This document shows positions 51,130-60,445 of a DNA stretch of 64,000 nucleotides, piece by piece. Every line of letters begins with the position of its first letter. The first letter of the stretch is position 1. The notes beneath the pieces are model-generated. The model was not told where the DNA came from, ran no database searches, and saw only the letters and a list, made by a program, of their open reading frames with translations. Source of the stretch: Lutimonas zeaxanthinifaciens (lineage in GTDB: Bacteria > Bacteroidota > Bacteroidia > Flavobacteriales > Flavobacteriaceae); NCBI RefSeq assembly GCF_030503675.1, contig NZ_CP129964.1, forward strand, positions 1,488,001-1,552,000, written 5' to 3'. Made by a program: the position numbers and the translations under genes.

Positions 51130-52352
51130 TGGATTTAACAAGACTAAAATATCTTCAAAAAAATCCTATTTTCATTTTATTGTTTATTAATTCGTTGCTG
51201 GTCATACTTGGATATGCAACAGCAAGAGTTTTAGGATCGGGAGCTTTTGGTCAGTTGAAACTATTTCGAACGATTTTATTGTTTGGTTCATTGGTATATG
51301 TTTTTAAACTGAATGGTCCTTTTTGTAAAAACTTATTGAATAGTTCAGCTATTTACACTCTATTAATTTGTATAATTTTTTTCGCATTATTAAGAGGAGA
51401 TGATATTGGTGATTTATATCGCTCTACCACTTTTATTATTCCCTTTTTATATGTTTTGTATACAATTAATTACTTATTAAATTTTGGTGCATTTAATCTT
51501 TTAGTTGTTTTTTCTTGGATCACGATGATTATCTATGTATTGGTTCCAATATCATTTTTTTTGTTTGGAGGAGATTTAACTGAAACTTTAATCTATGGTA
51601 AGAAAGATAGTGAGGCATTTGTATCGAATCATTATGGATGGAGCTCAACCGTGTACATCCTTAGCTCACTAACTGTTTTAAAATATTATCCGTTGAAAAG
51701 GTTATTGAAATATGCAATTTTAGTGTTTTTACCTATATCTTTTTATTTACTTATAATAAGTGCAAATAGATCTGGAATTTTAGCTTTAGTGCTTGCTTTT
51801 ATATTTTTCATCTTTAAGGATCGACATGTTAATTTAGGAACTAAAATTATGATTATAATAATTCCAATATTGACAATAGTTTATTTGGCAAACCAAGAAT
51901 ATTCTGCTATTGATTTTTTAATGGAGAAAAATGAAGCACAAATAGAATCAGGAAAGGAAGGAAGATTTGAAGCTGCGAGTGATATGATAAATGAATTTGA
52001 AGAAAATCCTGTTTTATGGTTCACTGGTGTGGGGATGTTTAATTATGAAATATTGGTTGAAAAGGGTGGTATTCTAAGAGGTTATCATAATTCATATTTT
52101 GAGATTTTATTTGGAGCTGGTTTTTTACTTTTCATTATATTTTTAATATTTATGTTATTTTGGCCATTGATTGTGTTTTGGAAGGTGACTAATAATTATT
52201 CTTTATTAATTTTTCCCTTAATTCTAATTCCATTTTTTGAAATGGACTTAACCGCCGGACAGTTTTTGTTTTTTCCTTGGTTCTCTTATATATTAGTTTT
52301 GAATGCAAAAGAATTGCACCCATTACTTTACAAGTCTTATAATATTTTATGA
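51126..52352 (+). CDS. O-antigen polymerase/ligase-like membrane protein (Wzy/WaaL family)
   Basis: This 408-residue protein has about 11 hydrophobic segments and a large periplasmic loop (about residues 255-330: 'MEKNEAQIESGKEGRFEAASDMINEFEENP'). 'GILRGYHNSYFEILFGAGF' (near 318-336) is the conserved H-N-x-x-x-E motif of the O-antigen ligase superfamily. It joins sugar units or attaches glycan to a lipid or protein acceptor in the periplasm. With an ABC exporter in the same locus, a ligase role is as likely as polymerisation. Confidence 0.85.
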   Translation: MMDLTRLKYLQKNPIFILLFINSLLVILGYATARVLGSGAFGQLKLFRTILLFGSLVYVFKLNGPFCKNLLNSSAIYTLLICIIFFALLRGDDIGDLYRSTTFIIPFLYVLYTINYLLNFGAFNLLVVFSWITMIIYVLVPISFFLFGGDLTETLIYGKKDSEAFVSNHYGWSSTVYILSSLTVLKYYPLKRLLKYAILVFLPISFYLLIISANRSGILALVLAFIFFIFKDRHVNLGTKIMIIIIPILTIVYLANQEYSAIDFLMEKNEAQIESGKEGRFEAASDMINEFEENPVLWFTGVGMFNYEILVEKGGILRGYHNSYFEILFGAGFLLFIIFLIFMLFWPLIVFWKVTNNYSLLIFPLILIPFFEMDLTAGQFLFFPWFSYILVLNAKELHPLLYKSYNIL

Positions 52353-53485
52353 GAAAAATTCTTTTTTCATCTAATTCATTTGAAATCATAGACAATGGCC
52401 CTGCTTTATTTGCTAATTTATTATATCAATGCACTGCTGATTCAAGGGAGTACGATTTAAGAATCATTTCTGAAGATTTAAGTTTCGAAAATCTTAATAA
52501 AAAACGCCTATATTATTTGAAATTAAAACAAACTCCATTCAATAAATTTTTTTATCAGTTTTTTAGAATATTTAAATATCATGAAAAAGCATTAGATGTT
52601 GATAAATTCTTTTCTTTTGATGTAATTATATACAACAACGCTTTTACCGGTTGGCTAAGTGCAAGAAAAATGAAAAAACCTGTAGTTCTTATGATTAATG
52701 ATTATAATAGGATAGATTTTTTAGAAAAGGGTTTTGGAATTACTAAAAATTATTTTAAAAATTTAGTTTTGTTTCATTTAGAAAAGCAGGCAGGAAGGCG
52801 TGCAAATTCGATTATTGTTAATTCGATTTTTTTAAAAAACAAAATTCATGAAATGTATGGGACGGATAAATCAAAGATAAAAGTTTTGTACAAAGGAATT
52901 AATCTTAATAATTATAACTTTCGATTACGAACTCACTTTGAAAAAAAAATTAATATTCTATTTATTAAAGGAGGCTATGAAAATGGAGGATTGTCGGATT
53001 TAGCCAACGCGATAAATATGTTAAATTCTTCACGATTCTATCTTACAATAATTGGCCCAAGATTGATAGACTTGGAGAATATTAGAATAAAATTGAAGAA
53101 TATTGGAATAAAGTCATTTGAAGTCAATGGTTCAATGAGTCCTGAAAAAATTCGTGACTATTTTAACAAGGCTGATATTTTCTGCGTACCTTCTCATAAA
53201 GAAGCACTTGGAGTTGCTAATATGGAAGCTCTCGCTAGTGGGGTACCTGTAGTAACGACTAATGTGGGAGGAATTCCTGAAGTTTTAGATTATGGAAAAG
53301 CAGGATGGATGGTTGAGCCTGGAAATCCTAGGCAATTGGCTGAGGCTATTGAAGAATGTATCAACAACAAAGACTTAAGATTGGAAAAAAGTAATTATGG
53401 ATATAAGTATGTCCAAAAGTTTAATTCAAATCAATTGATTGATAACTTCTTAGCTATAGTAGATGATACAATTAAATTTACTTAG
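52349..53485 (+). CDS. Family 4 glycosyltransferase
   Basis: In this 378-residue GT-B protein, the C-terminal domain contains 'INILFIKGGYENGGLSDLANAI' and 'YFNKADIFCVPSHKEALGVANMEALASGVPVVTTNVGGIPEVLDYGKAGWMVEPGNP' (near 272-328), including the E(x7)E motif 'EALGVANME'. The N-terminal acceptor domain ('ILFSSNSFEIIDNGPALFANLLYQ') is diverged. It overlaps the Wzy/WaaL-like gene by 4 bp. Donor unknown. Confidence 0.92.
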   Translation: MRKILFSSNSFEIIDNGPALFANLLYQCTADSREYDLRIISEDLSFENLNKKRLYYLKLKQTPFNKFFYQFFRIFKYHEKALDVDKFFSFDVIIYNNAFTGWLSARKMKKPVVLMINDYNRIDFLEKGFGITKNYFKNLVLFHLEKQAGRRANSIIVNSIFLKNKIHEMYGTDKSKIKVLYKGINLNNYNFRLRTHFEKKINILFIKGGYENGGLSDLANAINMLNSSRFYLTIIGPRLIDLENIRIKLKNIGIKSFEVNGSMSPEKIRDYFNKADIFCVPSHKEALGVANMEALASGVPVVTTNVGGIPEVLDYGKAGWMVEPGNPRQLAEAIEECINNKDLRLEKSNYGYKYVQKFNSNQLIDNFLAIVDDTIKFT

Positions 53486-53499
53486 AAAATAAATTGGTG

Positions 53500-54540
53500 T
53501 TGAAAAAGAAAATATTATATATATCCACCAATGATGGCTCGGATATGCGTATCAACAAAGAAATAAAGACTCTGTCAAAGAAAGCGGATATTTATTTTCT
53601 GGGAGTTGGTACTTACGGTGATAAAAATTATGCCAAAAGCTTTTGCAAAGAATTTATTTTAGTTGAAGAAAAAAGAAACTCTCTTAAAGCGATCATTAAG
53701 CAAATAAAAATTTTTCTAAAAATAACGAAATCAATTAAGTTTAATTCAATTCATATTATTAATGAACAGTTAATGATTTTCTTCTACCCGTGGCTTTTCA
53801 GACATCATGTAGTTTTGGATATTTTTGATTCAATTTTTATGAAAAAGAATCAACCAGGTAATAAATTGAGTTTAATAAAGAAATTAGTGTATAAACCGAT
53901 TAATTATGTCTTCGTTACAGATAAGAACCGTTTTAATATGATGCCTGATTTTATAAAATCAAAATTGGGAATACTTGAAAATTTCCCCAATCACTATGGA
54001 GGTGAAACAAAAAAAGATACTCAATTTTTGACTATTTTTTACAACGGAACCATGACAAACGAGAGAGGAACCAAATTTTTACAAGATCTTTTAGACTTTG
54101 ATAATAGAATTAAAGTTATTATGGCTGGATGGGCTAATGATGAAAATACATCAGAATTTTCAAACTGCGATTATGTGGATTTTAGAGGTATTATTACTCA
54201 GAAGGAAGCGACTAAAATTGCAGCTACGGAATCAGATTACATAATGTGTTGTTATGAACCATCAAATCAAAATAATATTAATGCAAGTCCTAATAAAATT
54301 TACGATGCTTTTCAAACTAGGACTCCAGTAATTATCAACAAAGAGGTCAAAGTATCATCTTTTGTTAGAGATAATAATATTGGTGTTGTGTTAAATTCTT
54401 TTTATGATTATGATATTAAAAGCATAAGCAAAGAATTATTTTTAAAGAAGGATAATTTTAATTTTTCCTATGAAAATGCAATTACGTATTCATGGGAAAA
54501 GATTGAAGGCAAACTACTAAAAGCTCACAGAATAATTTAA
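53500..54540 (+). CDS. Probable GT-B glycosyltransferase
   Basis: This protein of about 346 residues starts 'KKKILYISTNDGSDMRINKEIKTLSKKADIYFLGVGTYGD'. Its C-terminal half has 'TIFYNGTMTNERGTKFLQDLLD', 'IKVIMAGWANDENT' and 'ESDYIMCCYEPSNQNNINASPNKIYDAFQTRTPVIINKEVKV' (near 253-295), which fits the sugar-nucleotide domain of GT4-like enzymes with 'SPNKIYDAF' in place of the common E-x7-E. Three start codons lie close together (TTG 53494, GTG 53497, TTG 53500). The last gives the typical start with two lysines before the first strand. Donor unknown. Confidence 0.78.
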   Translation: MKKKILYISTNDGSDMRINKEIKTLSKKADIYFLGVGTYGDKNYAKSFCKEFILVEEKRNSLKAIIKQIKIFLKITKSIKFNSIHIINEQLMIFFYPWLFRHHVVLDIFDSIFMKKNQPGNKLSLIKKLVYKPINYVFVTDKNRFNMMPDFIKSKLGILENFPNHYGGETKKDTQFLTIFYNGTMTNERGTKFLQDLLDFDNRIKVIMAGWANDENTSEFSNCDYVDFRGIITQKEATKIAATESDYIMCCYEPSNQNNINASPNKIYDAFQTRTPVIINKEVKVSSFVRDNNIGVVLNSFYDYDIKSISKELFLKKDNFNFSYENAITYSWEKIEGKLLKAHRII

Positions 54541-54551
54541 CATAGATTTTA

Positions 54552-56666
54552 ATGAAACAAATCCTTCAATCCTTTAAAACAGGTAAAACAGAATTAACAG
54601 AATTACCGGCTCCAAAAGCTAAAAAAGGAGAAGTTCTAATACAAACAACCAGGTCATTGGTTTCCTTGGGAACAGAACGCATGCTGGTTGAATTTGGTAA
54701 AGCTAATCTTATTACAAAAGCACGTCAGCAACCGGATAAGGTGAAGATGGTTCTGGATAAAATTAAAGCTGAAGGTTTGATGCCTACTTTAGAAACCGTT
54801 TTTAATAAGTTGGAACAACCTTTGCCTTTGGGATATTGTAATGTTGGTAAAGTAATAGAAGTTGGAGATGACGTAACAGATTTCAAAATAGGAGATCGAG
54901 TCGCTTCTAACGGACAGCATGCGGAATTTGTTTCAATTCCTCAAAATTTAGTAGCTCACATACCCGAAAATGTTTCTGACGAGGAAGCTGTCTTTACCGT
55001 AATTGGGTCAATCGGATTACAGGGAATTCGTTTGATCAAACCAACTTTTGGTGAGGCCATTGTCGTGATTGGATTAGGACTGATTGGTTTGCTAACGGCT
55101 CAAATGCTGGTAGCAAATGGATGTAAAGTAATTGGTTATGATCTAGATGATACAAAAATTCAATTGGCAAAGTCAAAAGGAATTATTGCATTTAATCCCT
55201 CAAAAGGAAATGAACCTGTAAAATTTGTATTATCCGAAACCAATAATGTAGGAGCGGATGGCGTAATTATTACCGCCTCTGCTAAGAACAATTCTATTAT
55301 TTCTGATGCTGCCAATATGAGTCGAAAAAGAGGCCGTATCGTTTTGGTTGGCGTTGTAGGCTTGAATATTTCCAGAGCGGAATTCTATGAAAAGGAGTTA
55401 AGCTTTCAGGTATCGTGCTCTTATGGTCCAGGCAGATATGATGATGATTATGAACAAAAGGGAAGAGATTATCCCTTGCCGTTTGTTAGATGGACAGAGA
55501 AAAGAAATTTTGAGACTGTATTGCATGCTATCGCCACAAAAAAAGTCACAGTCGAAGATTTGATTACTGAAATAATTGACCTAGATAACTACCAGCAGAT
55601 ATATGGAGATATAGGTGTTTCAAAATCAATTGCTTCAATCCTAAAATATAAAGAGGAGAATATACCTGATCATTCCGTCTTCATTGACAAGAAAAATGTG
55701 ATTGCGTCTAAAGGTAATATTGCTATAATTGGTGCTGGTAATTTTACGAAAATGACTATGTTACCAGCTCTTAAAGATACAAAAGCCAATTTACAATATA
55801 TAGTTTCAGCAGGAGGAGTAAACGGGACAGCACTCGCTCAAAAACATGGCATTGCAAAAAGTAGTACTGATTTTAATGAAGTTTTAAAAGATGAGAAGCT
55901 TGATGTGATGATGATCACTACAAGACATAATTTACATGCTTCCATGGTTATCGATGCCCTTGAACATGATAAGCATGTTTTCGTTGAAAAGCCCTTGGCT
56001 TTGAATATAAATGAGTTGAGATTAATTGAGAATGCATATGGTAAAAGTAAAGGGAGTTTAATGGTAGGATTTAACCGTCGGTTTTCTCCACATGTCGAAA
56101 AGATGAAAGGCTTATTAGGTAGCTCACAAATGAATATTGTGGCTACAATGAACGCTGGAGCAATCCCGTCGAATGTATGGGTTCATGATATGGACATAGG
56201 TGGTGGAAGAATCATTGGAGAGGCCTGTCATTATATGGATTTGATTGTATTTTTAACAAGAAGTAAAATTAAGTCAGTTTGTATGAATGCCATGGATGTA
56301 AATCCTAAAGAAAATACCGATAATGCCTCAATTCTATTAAAATTAGAAAATGGTTCAACAGGAGTCATAAATTATTTTTCGAACGGAGCAAAATCGTATT
56401 CGAAGGAGCGTTTAGAAGTTTTCTCTCAGGATAGAACTATGATCATGGATAATTTCTTAAAAACCCAAGGATTTGGATTTAAAGGATTTTCTAAATTAAA
56501 AACTAAATTGGATAAAGGACATAAGAATCAGTTCCGTCAAATTGTTTCTTCAGTCAATTCAGGACTAGGAATAGGTTTAATTCCATATGAAGAACTCATC
56601 AACGTTTCTAAAGCGAGTTTTGCAGCTATTGAGAGTTTGAAGTCAAATAGTTGGGTAGAGGTTTAA
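54552..56666 (+). CDS. Bi-domain oxidoreductase: zinc-alcohol-dehydrogenase-like plus Gfo/Idh/MocA
   Basis: This 704-residue fusion has residues 1 to about 370 forming a medium-chain dehydrogenase-like domain ('PKAKKGEVLIQTTRSLVSLGTERMLVEF', 'PLGYCNVGKVIEVGDDVTDFKIGDRVAS', 'EEAVFTVIGSIGLQGIRL', NAD motif 'VIGLGLIGLLTAQMLVANG'). Residues about 385-704 form a Gfo/Idh/MocA domain ('IAIIGAGNFTKMTMLPAL', 'VFVEKPLALN', 'GGGRIIGEACHYMDLIVFL'). This architecture is commonly seen next to heparinase II/III-like proteins in surface polysaccharide loci, exactly as here. The substrate is unknown; it may form an uronic or keto sugar. Confidence 0.92.
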   Translation: MKQILQSFKTGKTELTELPAPKAKKGEVLIQTTRSLVSLGTERMLVEFGKANLITKARQQPDKVKMVLDKIKAEGLMPTLETVFNKLEQPLPLGYCNVGKVIEVGDDVTDFKIGDRVASNGQHAEFVSIPQNLVAHIPENVSDEEAVFTVIGSIGLQGIRLIKPTFGEAIVVIGLGLIGLLTAQMLVANGCKVIGYDLDDTKIQLAKSKGIIAFNPSKGNEPVKFVLSETNNVGADGVIITASAKNNSIISDAANMSRKRGRIVLVGVVGLNISRAEFYEKELSFQVSCSYGPGRYDDDYEQKGRDYPLPFVRWTEKRNFETVLHAIATKKVTVEDLITEIIDLDNYQQIYGDIGVSKSIASILKYKEENIPDHSVFIDKKNVIASKGNIAIIGAGNFTKMTMLPALKDTKANLQYIVSAGGVNGTALAQKHGIAKSSTDFNEVLKDEKLDVMMITTRHNLHASMVIDALEHDKHVFVEKPLALNINELRLIENAYGKSKGSLMVGFNRRFSPHVEKMKGLLGSSQMNIVATMNAGAIPSNVWVHDMDIGGGRIIGEACHYMDLIVFLTRSKIKSVCMNAMDVNPKENTDNASILLKLENGSTGVINYFSNGAKSYSKERLEVFSQDRTMIMDNFLKTQGFGFKGFSKLKTKLDKGHKNQFRQIVSSVNSGLGIGLIPYEELINVSKASFAAIESLKSNSWVEV

Positions 56667-56698
56667 AATGTTCAATAGCAAATATTTTAATTAGTTTC

Positions 56699-58576
56699 TT
56701 GAATAATTTTCAAAAATTTCTCGATTTATCTGGAAATATGGGCCTTAATTATGTTTGGTTCAGAGCCCTATACATGGTTAAAACTAAACTAGGAATAATT
56801 GAGAGTAAATTCCCTACAGAACCAGAATTAAAAACTTTTATAAGCCTTGATAGATGGAGACAGGAAACTCCGTTATTTTTTTTTCAGGATCGAAGTGATA
56901 TTTTACTGTCAAAAAAGAAGAGTACTCAATTAGAGAAATCTTTAGAGGAAATTATGTCAGGAACATATACTTTTTTCAGTAATTTGAAGTTTGAGTTAGG
57001 AATGGATTATGATTGGGTTACGAATCCTGACACAAAGTATAAGTACGATATTAATAAGCATTTTTCAAAGATAGAGGATCTTTCAAAAACTGCAGGTGAT
57101 ATTAAATATGTATGGGAAAAATCAAGATTTTCGTTTTTGTATGAAATTATAAGATATGACTATAATTATGACGAAGATCATTCTGAATTTGTCTTTGACC
57201 AAATTATAGATTTTATTGAAAGGAATCCAATCAATCAAGGCCCAAATTATAAATGTAGCCAGGAGATAAGTCTTCGTATTCTAAATTGGACCTTTGCCAT
57301 ATATTTTTACAAAAATTCTCCTTTGCTTGATGACAAGCGATTTGAGTTGATTCTGAATTCAATTTACTGGCAATTAGATCACGTATATAAGAATATTAAT
57401 TTTTCAAGAATAGCAGTTAGAAATAACCATGCCATAACAGAAGCTTTAATGTTATTCTTATCAAATAAACTTTTCCCCTTTATTCCAGAATCTAAAAAAT
57501 GGAGTGTAGAGGGAAAGAAATGGTTTGAAGAGGAAATCTGTTATCAAATATATGATGATGGTACTTACTTACAGTTTTCTATGAATTACCACAGAGTTGT
57601 GGTACAATTACTTACTTGGGGAATTCGATTTTCTGAAATTCACAATGATCCATTCGAGTCTAAGGTTTATGATAGAGCTGAAAAGTCACTTCACTTTTTA
57701 ACAACCTGTTTAAATAAGGAGAATGGAAGATTACCAAATTACGGATCGAATGACGGGGCATTGTTTTTTAAATTAACAAATGATGATTACCGAGATTACA
57801 GATCTCAGCTGGATGATCTCAGCGTTGTTTTGAAAAAAGGTGCCAAATTCAATACGGAGAGTTATCATTGGTATGGTTTAAGAGAAAAGAAAAAAGAACA
57901 ATTAAATACTGAAGTTCTAAATTCATTTGAAAAAGGTGGCTATTATATTATTAACGAACCTGAGTCAAAAACATTTCTAAGATGTGGAGGTTATAAAGAT
58001 CGGCCACATCAAGCTGATAATTTACATCTTGATTTATGGGTGAATGGAAGAAATTATGTTTGGGACTCCGGAACCTACAAGTACAATACAGACAAGGAAC
58101 TTAGTAATTATTTTACGGGAACCGAAGGGCATAATACCTTATCCGTGAACGGAAAGAACCAAATGTTAAAAGGAAATAGGTTTATTTGGTTTAACTGGGT
58201 TAAAAATATTCATGCCAAGTTATCCAAAGATAAAGGCGAGTTTCAATTTGAAGGAGGGATTAATGCTTTTAAGGAATGTGGTTCTAATATTTGGCACTAT
58301 CGAAAAGTTAATAAACAGGAAGGCAGGTTTGTTTGGAGTATCGAAGACGAAGTTTTAGGGATTGAGTATCCTCAGCTTACTTTATATTGGCATATAAATC
58401 CAGGTTGTGAATCGAAAATCACATTTGAAGTCATCAATGATACAGGAGATCAAATTCACCCCGTTATTGAGGAAAAATGGGTCTCGAATTATTATGGGTC
58501 AAAGGAAAAATCAATGCGCCTGACCTATAATTCTCAGTCTACAAAATTATTTTCAACAATACGAATTAATCCATGA
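56699..58576 (+). CDS. Heparinase II/III-like protein
   Basis: From the TTG at 56699 the protein is about 625 residues. The start shows 'MGLNYVWFRALYMVKTKLGIIESKFP', the usual beginning of the intracellular members of this group. An alpha-toroid domain follows ('EISLRILNWTFAIYFYKNSP', 'FSRIAVRNNHAITEALMLF', 'DGTYLQFSMNYHRVVVQLLTWGIR'), then the heparinase beta-sandwich with catalytic-type residues in 'RPHQADNLHLDLWVNGRNYVWDSGTYKY' (near 455-485) and 'GTEGHNTLSVNG'. No signal peptide is seen. The homologous fold cleaves uronate-containing glycans by elimination. In biosynthetic loci it may edit lipid-linked chains or epimerise, which is not established. An ATG at 56738 is an alternative start. 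Confidence 0.88.
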   Translation: MNNFQKFLDLSGNMGLNYVWFRALYMVKTKLGIIESKFPTEPELKTFISLDRWRQETPLFFFQDRSDILLSKKKSTQLEKSLEEIMSGTYTFFSNLKFELGMDYDWVTNPDTKYKYDINKHFSKIEDLSKTAGDIKYVWEKSRFSFLYEIIRYDYNYDEDHSEFVFDQIIDFIERNPINQGPNYKCSQEISLRILNWTFAIYFYKNSPLLDDKRFELILNSIYWQLDHVYKNINFSRIAVRNNHAITEALMLFLSNKLFPFIPESKKWSVEGKKWFEEEICYQIYDDGTYLQFSMNYHRVVVQLLTWGIRFSEIHNDPFESKVYDRAEKSLHFLTTCLNKENGRLPNYGSNDGALFFKLTNDDYRDYRSQLDDLSVVLKKGAKFNTESYHWYGLREKKKEQLNTEVLNSFEKGGYYIINEPESKTFLRCGGYKDRPHQADNLHLDLWVNGRNYVWDSGTYKYNTDKELSNYFTGTEGHNTLSVNGKNQMLKGNRFIWFNWVKNIHAKLSKDKGEFQFEGGINAFKECGSNIWHYRKVNKQEGRFVWSIEDEVLGIEYPQLTLYWHINPGCESKITFEVINDTGDQIHPVIEEKWVSNYYGSKEKSMRLTYNSQSTKLFSTIRINP

Positions 58577-59823
58577 GAATACTATTAATTCATCAGTACT
58601 TTTTGGAGAAAGGAGACGGAGGAGGCTCTAGATTTAATGAAATGACTCAGGTCTGGGAAGAACAAGGGCATGAGGTTACTGTTTTGGCAGGAATGGTACA
58701 CTATAATACAGGTAAAAAACCGAAACGATATAAGGGTAAGTTTATTTATAAGGACTTAAATTTTTATCGTAATGTCGATGTGATTCGATGTCATGTTTCT
58801 GAGGCGTACAATGTGAATTTTCTTGGAAGGCTTTGGGCCTATTTTTCTTTTGTATTTTCCAGTATATGGGCAGGGCTGTTTAAGGTTGAAGGAAAATTTG
58901 ATGTGATCATAGTGACTTCACCTCCTTTATTTGTAGGTATAACCGCTTATGTGTTGTCGAAATTTAAGAGATTGCCTTTTGTTTTTGAAATCAGGGATTT
59001 ATGGCCTGAATCAGCGATCGATACCGGTGTTTTACAAAATAAAACGATTATTAAATTTGCCTATTGGTTTGAAAAATTTATCTACAACAAATCCAGCCTG
59101 ATCAATGTTTTAACACCGGCATTTAGGGATAAGCTGATAAATGAGAAAAACTTACCTGAAAATAAGGTGATTATGATTCCGAATGCAGCTGATTTTTCTT
59201 TAGCGGAGAAAGTGTCAGCTTCTTTCAATATTGATCAATTTAAAAAGGATCATAATTTGGAAAATAAATTTGTAATCACTTATGTAGGTGCACATGGCGT
59301 TGCAAATCATTTAATTCAATTGATTGATGCTGCCGAGCAATTAAAGGGTACAAATGTGTTAATACAATTGATCGGATCAGGGATGCAGAAAAATGAATTG
59401 AAACAAGAAGTTATTTCCAGAGAAATAGATAATGTTCGATTTGTGGACCCAGTACCAAAAGCCGAGGTATTTAAATATATATTGGCATCTGACATGGGAG
59501 CTTCTGTTTTAAAAAAGGTGGACACTTTCAAAACAATATATTCCAATAAGACTTTTGACTATATGTCATGTAAAAAACCTGTATTATTGGCCATTGACGG
59601 AGTTTCACGTGAGTTAGTTGAAAAAGCCAATTGTGGATTTTATGTTGAGCCGGAGGATCCAAATAAAATTGTGGAGGGGATACAAGATGCAATAGCTAAT
59701 AAATCGGGGTTAAAGAATTTAGGAGAAAATGGTTATAACTATGCAAAAAGTCATTTTGATAGGGTAAAATTAGCAAGAGATTATATAGATAGAGTCCTTA
59801 AATTAATTACAATTAATGTATAA
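58573..59823 (+). CDS. Family 4 glycosyltransferase (WbuB-like)
   Basis: In this 416-residue protein, 'ILLIHQYFLEKGDGGGSRFNEMTQVWEEQGHEVTVLAG' at the N-terminus and 'RLPFVFEIRDLWPESAIDTGVL' (near 137-158) are typical of WbuB/WcaL-type enzymes that add amino sugars. The donor domain has 'VITYVGAHGVANHLIQLIDAAEQL', 'VLIQLIGSGMQKNELK' and 'VDTFKTIYSNKTFDYMSCKKPVLLAIDG'. Since it directly precedes the PglC-like initiating transferase, it is a good candidate for the second-sugar transferase. Overlaps the neighbours by 4 and 8 bp. Confidence 0.92.
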   Translation: MRILLIHQYFLEKGDGGGSRFNEMTQVWEEQGHEVTVLAGMVHYNTGKKPKRYKGKFIYKDLNFYRNVDVIRCHVSEAYNVNFLGRLWAYFSFVFSSIWAGLFKVEGKFDVIIVTSPPLFVGITAYVLSKFKRLPFVFEIRDLWPESAIDTGVLQNKTIIKFAYWFEKFIYNKSSLINVLTPAFRDKLINEKNLPENKVIMIPNAADFSLAEKVSASFNIDQFKKDHNLENKFVITYVGAHGVANHLIQLIDAAEQLKGTNVLIQLIGSGMQKNELKQEVISREIDNVRFVDPVPKAEVFKYILASDMGASVLKKVDTFKTIYSNKTFDYMSCKKPVLLAIDGVSRELVEKANCGFYVEPEDPNKIVEGIQDAIANKSGLKNLGENGYNYAKSHFDRVKLARDYIDRVLKLITINV

Positions 59824-60424
59824 GTTTGTTTTAAAAAGAATACTAGATTTTCTTATTTCAATGATGGGTTTATTAATCCTGAGCCCTTTGATTTTATTGA
59901 TTACAATCCTGCTATTCACTGCAAATCGAGGAAATCCCTTTTTTTTTCAGTTAAGGCCTGGTAGAGATCAAAAAATTTTTAAAATTGTCAAGTTTAGGAC
60001 GATGACGAATCAAAAGGATAATGAAGGGAACCTATTACCTGATGATCAGAGATTGACAAAAATTGGAAAACTTGTGAGAAAAACTTCCTTGGATGAAATT
60101 CCACAATTATTCAATGTTTTGAAAGGTGATATGAGTTTAATTGGACCAAGGCCTTTGTTGATTGAGTATTTACCCTTGTATTCTCAATTTCAAAACAGAA
60201 GACACGAAATAAGACCTGGTATTACGGGTTGGGCTCAGGTTAACGGGAGAAATACATTATCTTGGAATAAAAAATTCGAATATGATGTTTGGTATGTGGA
60301 TCATCTTTCGTTCATCTTAGACATAAAGATTATTTTGATGACAGTTAAAAAAGTTTTTATTTCCGAGGGAATTTCTGCTGAAGGTAAGGCTACAATGGAT
60401 GTTTTTAGGGGCAATAATGTTTAA
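59816..60424 (+). CDS. Undecaprenyl-phosphate sugar-1-phosphate transferase (PglC/WcaJ C-terminal type)
   Basis: This 202-residue protein consists of one re-entrant hydrophobic helix ('FVLKRILDFLISMMGLLILSPLILLITILL') and the catalytic domain of monotopic phosphoglycosyl transferases: 'KIVKFRTMTNQ' (near 60-70), 'KTSLDEIPQLFNVLKGDMSLIGPRPLL' with the catalytic Asp-Glu (near 96-120) and 'IRPGITGWAQVNGRN' (near 137-151). The short length is that of PglC/WbaP minimal forms. It starts glycan assembly by making undecaprenyl-PP-sugar at the inner membrane. The adjacent pglD- and pglE-like genes suggest the sugar is UDP-diNAc-bacillosamine or a related 4-amino sugar. Confidence 0.95.
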   Translation: MYKFVLKRILDFLISMMGLLILSPLILLITILLFTANRGNPFFFQLRPGRDQKIFKIVKFRTMTNQKDNEGNLLPDDQRLTKIGKLVRKTSLDEIPQLFNVLKGDMSLIGPRPLLIEYLPLYSQFQNRRHEIRPGITGWAQVNGRNTLSWNKKFEYDVWYVDHLSFILDIKIILMTVKKVFISEGISAEGKATMDVFRGNNV

Positions 60425-60445
60425 ATAAATAGGTTTAGAATCCAA

